DNA of 64,000 nt from Carboxydothermus hydrogenoformans Z-2901. GTDB lineage: Bacteria > Bacillota > Z-2901 > Carboxydothermales > Carboxydothermaceae. The stretch covers positions 1,956,001 to 2,020,000 of the forward strand of contig NC_007503.1 in NCBI RefSeq assembly GCF_000012865.1. Reading direction: 5' to 3'. The notes below the pieces were generated by a model that saw only the letters and a list, made by a program, of their open reading frames with translations, was not told the origin of the DNA and made no database searches. Positions 17,936 through 25,774 of this stretch are shown one piece after another. The translations under genes and the position numbers were made by a program. The stretch's first letter is position 1. Each line of letters opens with the position of its first letter.

Positions 17936-19042
17936 CTAATCAAATTTTAGCGGACCAAACCCTCCGAACTTTTTCTTTAACTCCTGATACAAAGGTTTTC
18001 CTAAAAAGAACTTGTAAATTTCATCGGCTTTTTTCACCGGATCCACCCCGGCAAAGGCTTTGGGGTAGATTACTTTGGCAACATAGTAAGCATCGGCAAA
18101 AGCTGTCTCTATGTTGGTATTGTAAAAATTATAGGGGAGCAGTCCGTAAACTTTATTTTTCTTAAAGGCAGTTAAACTCTGGTAAAAACTGCTGTTTTTG
18201 CTATAATCCTCTTTCACCAAAGAAAGTCCTCCCTCATCGATAAACACCACCTCAGGATCCCAGAGCAAAATCTGTTCCCGGTCCACGGTAATTGCTCCCT
18301 GTTTCCCTAAGCCATCGGCAACATTCTGGGCTTTAACCATTTTTAAAATGGGATGGGAACCCTGAGTACTTTCAAAACCCCGGGCTCCTTTAAAACTTAC
18401 CGCCCCCACGTAAACCTTCGGGCTTTTTGCCTTACCTATCCGTTTGGCCAAATCACTCTTGATTTTTTGGACGTAATTTTGCAGTTCCCGGGCTCTTTTT
18501 TCTTTCCCTAAAATTTTTCCTATTAAATTTATTGATTTTAAAGCTGTGTCGTCAAAAAACCCTGCTTGACCGTAATTTAAAACTACTACAGGAACCTTAA
18601 CCTGTTGCTGGAGCCGGTCTGCTCCTGCCTTATCCAAAAGCTGGACGACAAAAATTAATTCGGGCTTAACTGCTAAAATTTTTTCGGGATCCGGCTGGGT
18701 ATCCGGTCCACCCTGGCCAATGGTAGGTAATTTTTGAAGTTTAGGATAAGCTAAAATATATGGTTTGGCATTTGGCTGTTTTTCAATTGCCTCAACCCCA
18801 ACAATACGTGCCGCTCCATCCACATAACTCACCAAACGTAAAGCTCCCGGTCCTATAGCTACAACCCTTTTGACCGGTTGCTTTATGGTAATTTTTCGCC
18901 CGGCTAAATCAGTAACCACTATGGTCTTGGTCGTAACTTTTTTTGTAGCCGCTTGCGTTTTTGAACCTACACCAAAATAAGTTAACCCTATACTTAAAGC
19001 TAAAATCAGAATAAAAATGCCCAAATTACGCGCCTTTTGCAT
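17936..19042 (-). CDS. Periplasmic-binding-protein-like solute binding protein (class III)
   Basis: The 368-residue protein has an N-terminal secretion signal (about residues 8-32, ending near KTQAA) followed by a BtuF/FepB-like domain with DLAGRKITIKQPVKRVV and, further on, a MVKAQNVADGLGK segment typical of the family. No Cys follows the signal segment, so there is no lipobox. That is unusual for a Gram-positive importer; the protein may be held by an uncleaved signal anchor. The ligand is not evident. Linkage to an FmdE-family gene favours molybdate, tungstate or another cofactor-related ligand over a siderophore, but this is inference. Confidence 0.88.
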   Translation of the reverse strand: MQKARNLGIFILILALSIGLTYFGVGSKTQAATKKVTTKTIVVTDLAGRKITIKQPVKRVVAIGPGALRLVSYVDGAARIVGVEAIEKQPNAKPYILAYPKLQKLPTIGQGGPDTQPDPEKILAVKPELIFVVQLLDKAGADRLQQQVKVPVVVLNYGQAGFFDDTALKSINLIGKILGKEKRARELQNYVQKIKSDLAKRIGKAKSPKVYVGAVSFKGARGFESTQGSHPILKMVKAQNVADGLGKQGAITVDREQILLWDPEVVFIDEGGLSLVKEDYSKNSSFYQSLTAFKKNKVYGLLPYNFYNTNIETAFADAYYVAKVIYPKAFAGVDPVKKADEIYKFFLGKPLYQELKKKFGGFGPLKFD

Positions 19043-19056
19043 TTTACCTTCCCCCT

Positions 19057-19662
19057 TTATTCACAAACTTTATAATCAATAAAACAATCTTTACAAACAA
19101 TCTCCCCCTGGTAAAGCCGGGCTTTAGGCTCCATTACCGCTTCCCCGCATTTACTGCAAGTTAAGCTTTTGAAAATTCTTACCGGCCGGACCTTAAAGGA
19201 AACTTTCTGGATTTTAAATAATTGGTCCGAAGGCATTGTTAAAATTTCTTCCGCCCGTTTATTTTGAAGCTCTGAAAAACGCCTCCTTTCCTCTTCAGTA
19301 GCTTTTTTCTCTAAAATTTTATTAAATAATTTTTCCTGGTCCGAGCTTCTTTGCCAAAGCTCGCCTCGTACCACCAGGCGTTCTCCCTTGCCCCAGGATA
19401 TGCTGCCAAAGGTATAAGCCATTTTGCCGGTATCTTTGTAAATTAACCGTCCTTTGCCAAAAGTACATCCGGTCAACACCTGAATGGCATCCACACCACA
19501 GGCATCATTTTCGGTAATGACATATAAATCGTCCAAATTCCCTCCTTTCTCCAAAAATCGTTCCAAAGCTAATTTAGCCGCCCGGTAGCCAATGGCCAGT
19601 CCCGGGCAGACATGTCCGTGGAACTCCACCACCCGTTCCCAATCCGTAAATACTCTACACAC
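19057..19662 (-). CDS. FmdE family protein with C-terminal zinc ribbon
   Basis: The 201-residue protein has the FmdE (formylmethanofuran dehydrogenase subunit E) core, with FHGHVCPGLAIGYRAAK near the N-terminus and NDACGVDAIQVLTGCTFG near residue 52. A C-terminal zinc ribbon is built from CSKCGEAV and CKDCF, and the protein ends in a Cys-Glu pair. The GTG start follows AGGAGGG by seven bases. It is the first gene of the operon with the FecBCD-type importer. FmdE-family genes are often found near molybdate or tungstate functions, so a sensor, chaperone or delivery role is plausible. The methanogenic dehydrogenase itself is absent here. Confidence 0.88.
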   Translation of the reverse strand: MCRVFTDWERVVEFHGHVCPGLAIGYRAAKLALERFLEKGGNLDDLYVITENDACGVDAIQVLTGCTFGKGRLIYKDTGKMAYTFGSISWGKGERLVVRGELWQRSSDQEKLFNKILEKKATEEERRRFSELQNKRAEEILTMPSDQLFKIQKVSFKVRPVRIFKSLTCSKCGEAVMEPKARLYQGEIVCKDCFIDYKVCE

Positions 19663-19690
19663 CTACAATCCCTCCTAATTTTTGCTAAAT

Positions 19691-19739
19691 AAAAAAGCCG
19701 CTAAAGGGCTGCTTCAGCAGCCAGCTTCGCGGCTTTTTT
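19691..19739 (-). terminator. Long hairpin between the FmdE operon and the GGDEF gene
   Basis: AAAAAAGCCGC pairs with GCGGCTTTTTT, with an inner GGCTGC-TTCA-GCAGCC hairpin. It terminates minus-strand transcription from the PAS-GGDEF-HD-GYP gene before the FmdE operon. The A and T tracts make it potentially bidirectional. A second small perfect hairpin (GTCTACC-TTCT-GGTAGAC, 19774-19791) lies just upstream of it in the direction of transcription. Confidence 0.8.
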
Positions 19740-19872
19740 CTTCCTATTTAATTGCCTTATAGAACTTCAAAGCGTCTACCTTCTGGTAGACCTTTTCAAC
19801 AAAAAAATTCGACACTCAAAATAATTTTCCTTCCTTAAGATTAATTATTTTTTTCACATTTTGCCCCCGTTA

Positions 19873-21462
19873 TCAACTAACTTCACCTTTTAGGTCTCTT
19901 TTTTCGGAAATATCCTCTTCCTTTAAAAACAAGCTTACAAACACTTTAACCAAATCCGGATCAAATTGAGTACCGGAACCTTTTAAAAGTTCCTTTAATA
20001 CTTCTTTGCGCGTAAGAGGTGCTCGATAAGGTCGCGGGGATAACATCGCATCATAGGCATCAATAATTGCCATAATGCGACTTAAATACGCAATTTCCTC
20101 CCCCCTTAACCCCTGGGGATAACCCTTCCCATCCCAGCGTTCATGGTGTTGTAAAATAAGGGGAGCTATAGCCGAAAGTTCCCCGGAGGTCAAAGCAATT
20201 CGGTAACCAATCTCCGGATGGCGCTCAATAATCCGCCTTTCCTCAGGAGATAAGGGTTCAGGTTTATTTAAAACATTTTCCGGAACCCCCAGTTTGCCTA
20301 TATCATGCATCTCCACCAAAAGGACAAGCTTATCCATCTCCTCCCGGGATAATTTTAAAGCTGGACCAAATTTAAGGGCAACTTTTTTCATCCGTTCGGT
20401 ATTGTGAAAATCCCTTTCCATTAAAGCAGTTTTTAGAGCTTTAACCAACGCCACCCGGGCATCATTACCACTGGCAAGTTTGTTTCTATACATCGCATCA
20501 TCGGCTTCCCGCAAAGTTTCCCAGAGGGAAACACCCGGTTTTGAGGCTGTTGAAACGCCGATAGATAAACTTAGGGGTAAATCGGGGTGAAGCTTATTAT
20601 ACTCCCCTACCTTTTCCAGGATTCTCTGGGCAATTTCTTCGGCCGCTTCTCTGGAAGTACCGGGCAAAAGAATGCCAAATTCATCGCCACCAATTCGCGC
20701 TACTACATCCGATTGTCTTACTCCATTTCTTAATACTTCGGCAGCCCTTTTTAATAATAAGTCTCCCTTATCATGACCAAACATATCATTTACCGCTTTT
20801 AAGTTATCTAAATCACAAATCAAGACACTAATAGGGTATTCCCGACCTTTTTCCATCCGCTTTACTTCTTCTTCAAAAAATGCTCGATTATACAGACCTG
20901 TTAACACATCTCTGGTGCTGCAATATTTTAATTCATTTTCTATAATTCTCTTTTCGGTTACGTCCCGAACGCACTGGACGGCCCCCAGCAAGTTGCCTTC
21001 ATCATCCTCAATAGGTGCAGCTAATGTCCAGTAACAGGCTCCCTTTCCTCCATAGGCATTTGGCGCCACCCCTTCTCCGACAATCACCTTACCTCTTTTT
21101 TCTAATTTTTCATAACCATTTATACCAATTTCACTAAAATTACCAAGCACCAGATCTACGCAAATTGGTTTTCTTCTCCCAAAAAACGGCTCGGCATATA
21201 TGTAGTCGCCTTTTCCCAAAATCTCTTCTTTCTTAACCCCGGTCATCTCTTCCATCGCCTGGTTCCAGACAATCACCCGCCCATATTTATCAATCGCTAA
21301 AGTAGCATCGGGTAAGGAATCAATAATTTTTTCATATAAATAAAGCTTTTCTAACAGATTTTCCCCCCTTTCAAGGGCCGTTATAAATCTCTCCAACGCT
21401 GAAAGCTTCTCTTCGGAAAGTTCTTTCACCATCAGGATAAGTTTATCCTTCAGGGCAGTCAC
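19873..21462 (-). CDS. PAS-GGDEF-HD-GYP cyclic-di-GMP enzyme
   Basis: The order is a short helical N-terminus, a PAS domain (about 45-175), GGDEF (about 185-345) and HD-GYP (about 350-510). The GGDEF site is intact (RIGGDEFG), with an RxxD inhibitory site (RQSD) five residues before it. The HD-GYP domain has HDIGKLGVP and HHERWDGKGYP, so it also looks catalytic. The protein could make and degrade cyclic di-GMP under PAS control. No signal peptide or membrane helix is visible, so it is cytoplasmic. The GTG at 21462 has AAAGG nine bases upstream; the ATG at 21471 overlaps that site. Confidence 0.92.
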   Translation of the reverse strand: MTALKDKLILMVKELSEEKLSALERFITALERGENLLEKLYLYEKIIDSLPDATLAIDKYGRVIVWNQAMEEMTGVKKEEILGKGDYIYAEPFFGRRKPICVDLVLGNFSEIGINGYEKLEKRGKVIVGEGVAPNAYGGKGACYWTLAAPIEDDEGNLLGAVQCVRDVTEKRIIENELKYCSTRDVLTGLYNRAFFEEEVKRMEKGREYPISVLICDLDNLKAVNDMFGHDKGDLLLKRAAEVLRNGVRQSDVVARIGGDEFGILLPGTSREAAEEIAQRILEKVGEYNKLHPDLPLSLSIGVSTASKPGVSLWETLREADDAMYRNKLASGNDARVALVKALKTALMERDFHNTERMKKVALKFGPALKLSREEMDKLVLLVEMHDIGKLGVPENVLNKPEPLSPEERRIIERHPEIGYRIALTSGELSAIAPLILQHHERWDGKGYPQGLRGEEIAYLSRIMAIIDAYDAMLSPRPYRAPLTRKEVLKELLKGSGTQFDPDLVKVFVSLFLKEEDISEKRDLKGEVS

Positions 21463-21580
21463 TTTTCTCATCCTTTCGGGTAAAGGACTCTAAATTTCCC
21501 TTATAATAAATTTCATTTATTAAGTTATAAACGTTAGTTATACACTTCGCCGTAACTCAAAATTATCCTGCACCTTTTGG

Positions 21581-21612
21581 CAAAAAATTTAAACCGGCTT
21601 TTTTAGCCGGTA
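21581..21612 (-). terminator. Terminator of amj
   Basis: On the minus strand ACCGGCT pairs with AGCCGGT around a short A-rich loop, and the stem is followed by a T-rich tract. It begins about 15 bases after the stop codon of the amj-like gene. Confidence 0.75.
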
Positions 21613-21626
21613 TAGGGATATACTTT

Positions 21627-22433
21627 TTAAATAATCAAGCGGGTAAAATACAGGATAATCCAGGCGGCGGGAATTAAGATGGCCTGGCTTAAAAGAGTTC
21701 CTAAAAATTTGCTTATCACTAGGGACAAAACAAGCCGGTTCAGCGAATCCAGCGGCAAGGCTCCATTTAAGACCCTGTCGGTTACCATTGCCGAATACGG
21801 GTCAACCAGTAAAACCAAAACTATCGTTGCAAAACCGTTGATAATTCCGGAGAGCTGACTGGCAGTTAAGCGGTACTCCGGGTTTAAAACTCCGGCATAC
21901 ATTGCCGATAAAACACCGGTGGTATAAATGCCGGTTATTATAAGGTTTAATAAAAGGATTTTATAGGGCATTTGCTCCCGGGCAAGTTTTTTTACCGATT
22001 TAAAAGGTACTCCCCGAATATTTTCCTTTATAGCCTGGGTTTTCCGCTGCCGCAGGGTCACAATTATGAGCCTGGGAACGGAACCAACTTCATCCAATTT
22101 ATTTAAAGCTATAGTAAAAAAATTTATAAAGGTAGGTATTAATACTGCCCCAATCAAGGTACCGGCGGTTGCTCCAAGGAGTACCCAGCGAAAAACCATT
22201 TCCAACCCGGCCAAATCATGTTTAAGCAAAGCAATTTCCACGATACTACCCAAAAGGGGTGCTTGAATCATATTAGAAGTTCTCGACACCAGGACAATAA
22301 TATTAAAAACCGAACCCGCCAAAGCAAGTTTTTTAGTTTTAATTCCCGCTATCCGGGCAGCAAACGACAAGGTATCTATCAGATGGATAATTAAGGTTAA
22401 CAAAACCACCAAAGCAATCCGCTTAAATTCCAT
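21627..22433 (-). CDS. amj: Lipid II flippase of the Amj family
   Basis: The 268-residue polytopic protein (about six membrane helices) matches the Amj/YdaH family (formerly DUF2837), whose Bacillus member is an alternative lipid II flippase to MurJ. The N-terminus HLIDTLSFAARIAGIKTKKLA and the central VSRTSNMIQAPLLG segment are the recognisable parts. The gene is monocistronic, with its own terminator and an AT-rich upstream region. In Bacillus, Amj is induced by envelope stress; whether that holds here cannot be seen. Confidence 0.85.
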   Translation of the reverse strand: MEFKRIALVVLLTLIIHLIDTLSFAARIAGIKTKKLALAGSVFNIIVLVSRTSNMIQAPLLGSIVEIALLKHDLAGLEMVFRWVLLGATAGTLIGAVLIPTFINFFTIALNKLDEVGSVPRLIIVTLRQRKTQAIKENIRGVPFKSVKKLAREQMPYKILLLNLIITGIYTTGVLSAMYAGVLNPEYRLTASQLSGIINGFATIVLVLLVDPYSAMVTDRVLNGALPLDSLNRLVLSLVISKFLGTLLSQAILIPAAWIILYFTRLII

Positions 22434-22495
22434 AGCTATCTCCTTAAATTATTTTTAATTCTTTTCTATTATAGCATTTTAAACACCGGCTATTA

Positions 22496-22528
22496 AAGAA
22501 AAAAGCGGGCAAAAAATATTGCCCGCTA
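22496..22528 (-). terminator. Terminator of mnmA
   Basis: AGCGGGCAA (22504-22512) pairs with TTGCCCGCT (22519-22527), followed on the minus strand by TTTTTTCTTT. The stem overlaps the mnmA stop codon. Confidence 0.8.
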
Positions 22529-23623
22529 TAAGCGTTTTTCAATTGTTCCCCCGCCTAAAAGTTCATCACCCCGGTAAAATACCACCGCCTGTCCGGGAGT
22601 AATTGCCCGCTGGGGTTCATTAAACACCACCTTCACCTTATCTTTTCCTATCCTTTCCACCACCGCCGGCTGCGGTTTGGCATTATACCGTATTTGAGCT
22701 TGGGCTTCAAACCTTTCCGGTATTTCATCAAACCAGAGGAAATTTAAATCCGAAGCAATCAAGCCCGGGCTGAAAATCTCCGAAGCTTCCCCGATAACCA
22801 CTTCGTTGGTTTCCGGTCTAATATCAACCACATAATACGGCTTTCCTAAAGCCAGGCCCAACCCTTTGCGCTGGCCAATAGTGTAGTAGGGGTAACCCTG
22901 GTGCTGTCCTAAAACTCGCCCGTTTACATCCACAAAATTACCCGGTTTAATTTCTTCTCCCCGGCGCTCCTTGAGAAACTTGCGGTAGTCGTTATCCGGT
23001 ACAAAGCAAATCTCCTGGCTTTCCGGCTTATCTGCCGTTACTAAGTTGTACTTCCGGGCAAGTTCTCGCACCTGTTCCTTAGTATATTCCCCGAGCGGGA
23101 GTAATAACCTTCGTAACATGTCCTGAGTAAGATTGTATAAAACATAAGTCTGATCTTTTTTTCGGTCTACACCGCGAAATAGCCCGTATTTACCTATATC
23201 ATCCTTGTAAACTACCCGGGCATAATGACCGGTGGCCATGTAATCCATTCCAAGGCTTAACGCTTTTTTTAACAAAGCGTCAAATTTAATATAACGATTA
23301 CAGGCAATACAGGGATTGGGAGTACGCCCCCGCAGGTATTCTTCGGTAAAGTAGTCTATTACTTTTCTTTCAAACAGTTCCCGAAAATTCAAGACATAAT
23401 AAGGTATTCCCAAACGATCTGCTACCCGCCGGGCATCATTAACCGCATAAATTGAGCAACAGCCCACGTATTCTTCCCCGATAACCTCAATTTTCGGGTC
23501 CCAGATTTGCATGGTAACCCCTACTACTTCATACCCCTGTTCCAGTAATAAAGCCGCAGTAACGGAGCTATCAACTCCTCCGCTCATGGCCACCAGTACT
23601 TTTTTTCTACCTATAACGTCCAC
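22526..23623 (-). CDS. mnmA: tRNA-specific 2-thiouridylase
   Basis: MnmA uses ATP and a persulfide relay to make 2-thiouridine at position 34 of Lys, Glu and Gln tRNAs. The PP-loop SGGVDSSV is near residue 15. The two catalytic Cys lie in NPCIACNRYIKF and SQEICFVPD. The 365-residue length is normal. It is downstream of iscU and iscS, the likely sulfur donors. GTG at 23623 directly abuts AAGGA; the codon with ideal spacing is ATA, so the exact start is not settled. Confidence 0.95.
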   Translation of the reverse strand: MDVIGRKKVLVAMSGGVDSSVTAALLLEQGYEVVGVTMQIWDPKIEVIGEEYVGCCSIYAVNDARRVADRLGIPYYVLNFRELFERKVIDYFTEEYLRGRTPNPCIACNRYIKFDALLKKALSLGMDYMATGHYARVVYKDDIGKYGLFRGVDRKKDQTYVLYNLTQDMLRRLLLPLGEYTKEQVRELARKYNLVTADKPESQEICFVPDNDYRKFLKERRGEEIKPGNFVDVNGRVLGQHQGYPYYTIGQRKGLGLALGKPYYVVDIRPETNEVVIGEASEIFSPGLIASDLNFLWFDEIPERFEAQAQIRYNAKPQPAVVERIGKDKVKVVFNEPQRAITPGQAVVFYRGDELLGGGTIEKRL

Positions 23624-23625
23624 TC

Positions 23626-23663
23626 CTTCCCAAGAAAAGAAAGCGGTAATATACCGCTTTCTT
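23626..23663 (-). terminator. Hairpin or terminator between iscU and mnmA
   Basis: GAAAGCGGTA (23639-23648) pairs with TACCGCTTTC (23652-23661) just past the iscU stop, followed on the minus strand by TTTTCTT. It may be a partial terminator that lowers mnmA expression relative to iscSU. Confidence 0.55.
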
Positions 23664-24039
23664 ATTTTTGCCCTTTTTTCTTTAAGTAATCCTCGATAGC
23701 AACTTTTAAGGCATCGGCAGCTAAATTGGAACAGTGCATTTTTTGCGGTGGTAGTCCATCCAAAGCATCGGCCACAGCTTTGTTGGTAATCTTCATTGCT
23801 TCTTCGATAGTCTTCCCTTTTACCATTTCGGTCACCATAGAACTGGTAGCGATAGCTGCCCCGCAGCCAAAAGTTTTAAATTTTACATCGGTAATTTTAT
23901 CACCATCTACTTTAATGTAAATCCGCATGATGTCGCCGCAGGAAGGATTACCTACTTCCCCGACTCCATCAGCATCGGGGATTTCCCCCACATTTCGCGG
24001 ATTGGTGAAATGGTCCATAACTTTTTCGCTATACATCAT
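23662..24039 (-). CDS. iscU: Iron-sulfur cluster scaffold protein, IscU/NifU N-terminal type
   Basis: The 125-residue scaffold has the three cluster-ligand Cys in NPSCGD, TFGCGAAIA and MHCSNLA, plus the Asp of the first motif. It accepts sulfur from the cysteine desulfurase encoded immediately upstream (2-base gap) and passes assembled clusters to target proteins. Two consecutive ATG codons are possible starts after GGGGGGAG. The C-terminal thioredoxin-like domain of full NifU is absent. Confidence 0.93.
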   Translation of the reverse strand: MMYSEKVMDHFTNPRNVGEIPDADGVGEVGNPSCGDIMRIYIKVDGDKITDVKFKTFGCGAAIATSSMVTEMVKGKTIEEAMKITNKAVADALDGLPPQKMHCSNLAADALKVAIEDYLKKKGQK

Positions 24040-24041
24040 AA

Positions 24042-25223
24042 TTACTCTCCCCCCAACGCTTTTTGGTTATAAAGCGGAGACATCTCCCGCAATCTTTCCA
24101 CAATTCCCGGAAGAACCTCCAGGACATAATCAATTTGTTCTTCGGTATTGGCTTTACCTAAAGTAAGCCTCAACGAACCATGGGCAACTTCATGGGGAAT
24201 TCCCATGGCCAGCAAAACATGGGATGGATCCAGGGAGCCGGAAGTGCAGGCGGATCCGCTGGAAGCGGCAATTCCTTTCATATCCAGCATTAAAAGCATT
24301 GACTCCCCTTCCACAAATTCCACGCTGAAATTAGCATTATGCGGAAGTCTCTTGGTAGGATGCCCGTTTAACCGGACATAGGGAATCCTCTCCAAAACTC
24401 CCTTAATGAGCTTGTCCCGTAATTTTGTTAATCTTGCCGATTCCTCCGGCATTTCGGCAACAGCAAGCTCAATCGCTTTTCCAAGCCCCACAATGCCCGC
24501 TACGTTTTCGGTTCCGGGTCGCCGTTTTCTCTCCTGGCCCCCGCCATTGGCCAGGGGCTCAAGTTTTAATCCTTTTCTTACATACAAAGCCCCTACCCCT
24601 TTGGGTCCATAAATTTTATGGGCCGAAAGGGATAATAAATCAACTTTTAGCTCTTTTACATCCACCGGTATTTTACCAACCGTCTGGACGGCATCGGTGT
24701 GAAAGTAAACCCCTTTTTCCCTGGCAATTTCTCCTATTTCGGCAATCGGTTGAATGGTACCAACTTCGTTATTGGCATGCATGATGGTAATTAAAATTGT
24801 TTTATCGGTAATGGCTTTTTTCACATCTTCCACCGATACCATTCCGTATTTGTCTACCGGTAAAACGGTTACTTCAAAACCTTCCTTTTGTAAAGCCAAA
24901 CACGCATCCAGAACCGCATGATGTTCTACAGCAGAAGTTATGATGTGATTTCCCTTATGCTTATAGGCCCGGGCAATTCCCTTAATCGCCAAGTTATCCG
25001 CTTCCGTTCCCCCTCCGGTAAATACTATTTCGCCAGGGTCGGAAGCGTTTATCGCCTTCGCGACTTTCTCCCGGGCATCCTCGATAGCCTTTCTTGCTTC
25101 CCGTCCAAAAGCATGAATGCTGGAGGGATTGCCAAACTTCTCGGTTAAATAGGGCAGCATTTCCTCCAATACTTCCCGGGATAAAGGAGTAGTAGCTCCG
25201 TGATCCAGGTAAATCCGTTCCAT
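24042..25223 (-). CDS. iscS: Cysteine desulfurase
   Basis: This pyridoxal-phosphate enzyme removes sulfur from cysteine for cluster assembly and tRNA thiolation. The PLP Lys is in SAHKIYGPKG near residue 205 and the persulfide Cys in SSGSACTSGS near residue 327. Group I features and the 393-residue length support IscS/NifS. It is preceded by the Rrf2 regulator and followed by iscU and mnmA, a complete sulfur-trafficking operon. AGGAGG precedes the ATG. Confidence 0.95.
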   Translation of the reverse strand: MERIYLDHGATTPLSREVLEEMLPYLTEKFGNPSSIHAFGREARKAIEDAREKVAKAINASDPGEIVFTGGGTEADNLAIKGIARAYKHKGNHIITSAVEHHAVLDACLALQKEGFEVTVLPVDKYGMVSVEDVKKAITDKTILITIMHANNEVGTIQPIAEIGEIAREKGVYFHTDAVQTVGKIPVDVKELKVDLLSLSAHKIYGPKGVGALYVRKGLKLEPLANGGGQERKRRPGTENVAGIVGLGKAIELAVAEMPEESARLTKLRDKLIKGVLERIPYVRLNGHPTKRLPHNANFSVEFVEGESMLLMLDMKGIAASSGSACTSGSLDPSHVLLAMGIPHEVAHGSLRLTLGKANTEEQIDYVLEVLPGIVERLREMSPLYNQKALGGE

Positions 25224-25245
25224 AGCTGAATCCTCCTAACTAAAA

Positions 25246-25692
25246 TTAAATATAATACATTAAATTTTGGTTTTGATTTTTTTTGGCTTCTTCAATCATA
25301 TCCTTTAAGGTAATGGAGTCCAACACCTTATTTAAAGCATCCCGCACTTTGGCCCAAACCACGCGCGAAATGCAGGCATCCGCCTGGTCGCAAGCTTCTT
25401 TCACATTTTCGGAAACGCATTCCACCGGTGCTATGGGCCCTTCTAAGACTCTCACAACTTCTCCAACGGTAATTTCTTCGGGAAGGCGATTTAAAAGGTA
25501 ACCTCCCTGAGCTCCCCGCACACTTTTAATGAGGCCGGCTTTCCGCAGTACCGAAAAAAGCTGCTCTAAATAAGGTTCAGAAATCATCTGGCGCCGCGCA
25601 ATCTCTGAAATAGGAACCGGCCCTTCCCCATAATGCAATGCTAAATCATAAATTGCCTTCAAACCATAATGCCCTCGGGTCGAAAGTCGCAT
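25246..25692 (-). CDS. Rrf2 family regulator, IscR-like
   Basis: The 148-residue protein has an N-terminal winged helix (MRLSTRGHYGLKAIYDLA start, then ISEIARRQMISEPYLEQLF) and a C-terminal half with three Cys in the span ECVSENVKEACDQADAC. The three Cys and its position before iscS suggest an Fe-S-sensing IscR-type regulator, although CymR-like cysteine control is also possible. Two identical-architecture palindromes flank its promoter, which supports autoregulation. Confidence 0.88.
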   Translation of the reverse strand: MRLSTRGHYGLKAIYDLALHYGEGPVPISEIARRQMISEPYLEQLFSVLRKAGLIKSVRGAQGGYLLNRLPEEITVGEVVRVLEGPIAPVECVSENVKEACDQADACISRVVWAKVRDALNKVLDSITLKDMIEEAKKNQNQNLMYYI

Positions 25693-25710
25693 GGTTCACC
25701 ACCAATTCCG

Positions 25711-25726
25711 AGTAAATTACTTTACT
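25711..25726. promoter_or_regulatory. Candidate Rrf2 operator 1
   Basis: The palindrome AGTAAA-TTAC-TTTACT lies between the -10 box and the start codon of the Rrf2 gene, where a bound repressor would block initiation. The same arms recur at 25781-25796. Confidence 0.6.
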
Positions 25727-25735
25727 TTCAAAAAC

Positions 25736-25764
25736 ATCATAGCACTTACTCAAGTGTATGTCAA
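25736..25764 (-). promoter_or_regulatory. Promoter of the Rrf2-iscS-iscU-mnmA operon
   Basis: TTGACA (25764-25759) and TATGAT (25741-25736), read on the minus strand, are 17 bp apart. This is a near-consensus sigma-A promoter. Confidence 0.85.
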
Positions 25765-25774
25765 GAATTCCGAT

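Noticed and set aside
21472..21626. Possible cyclic-di-GMP riboswitch before the GGDEF gene
   Set aside because: Only a short AT-rich hairpin (AATAAAT/ATTTATT) is present; the conserved riboswitch core was not found.
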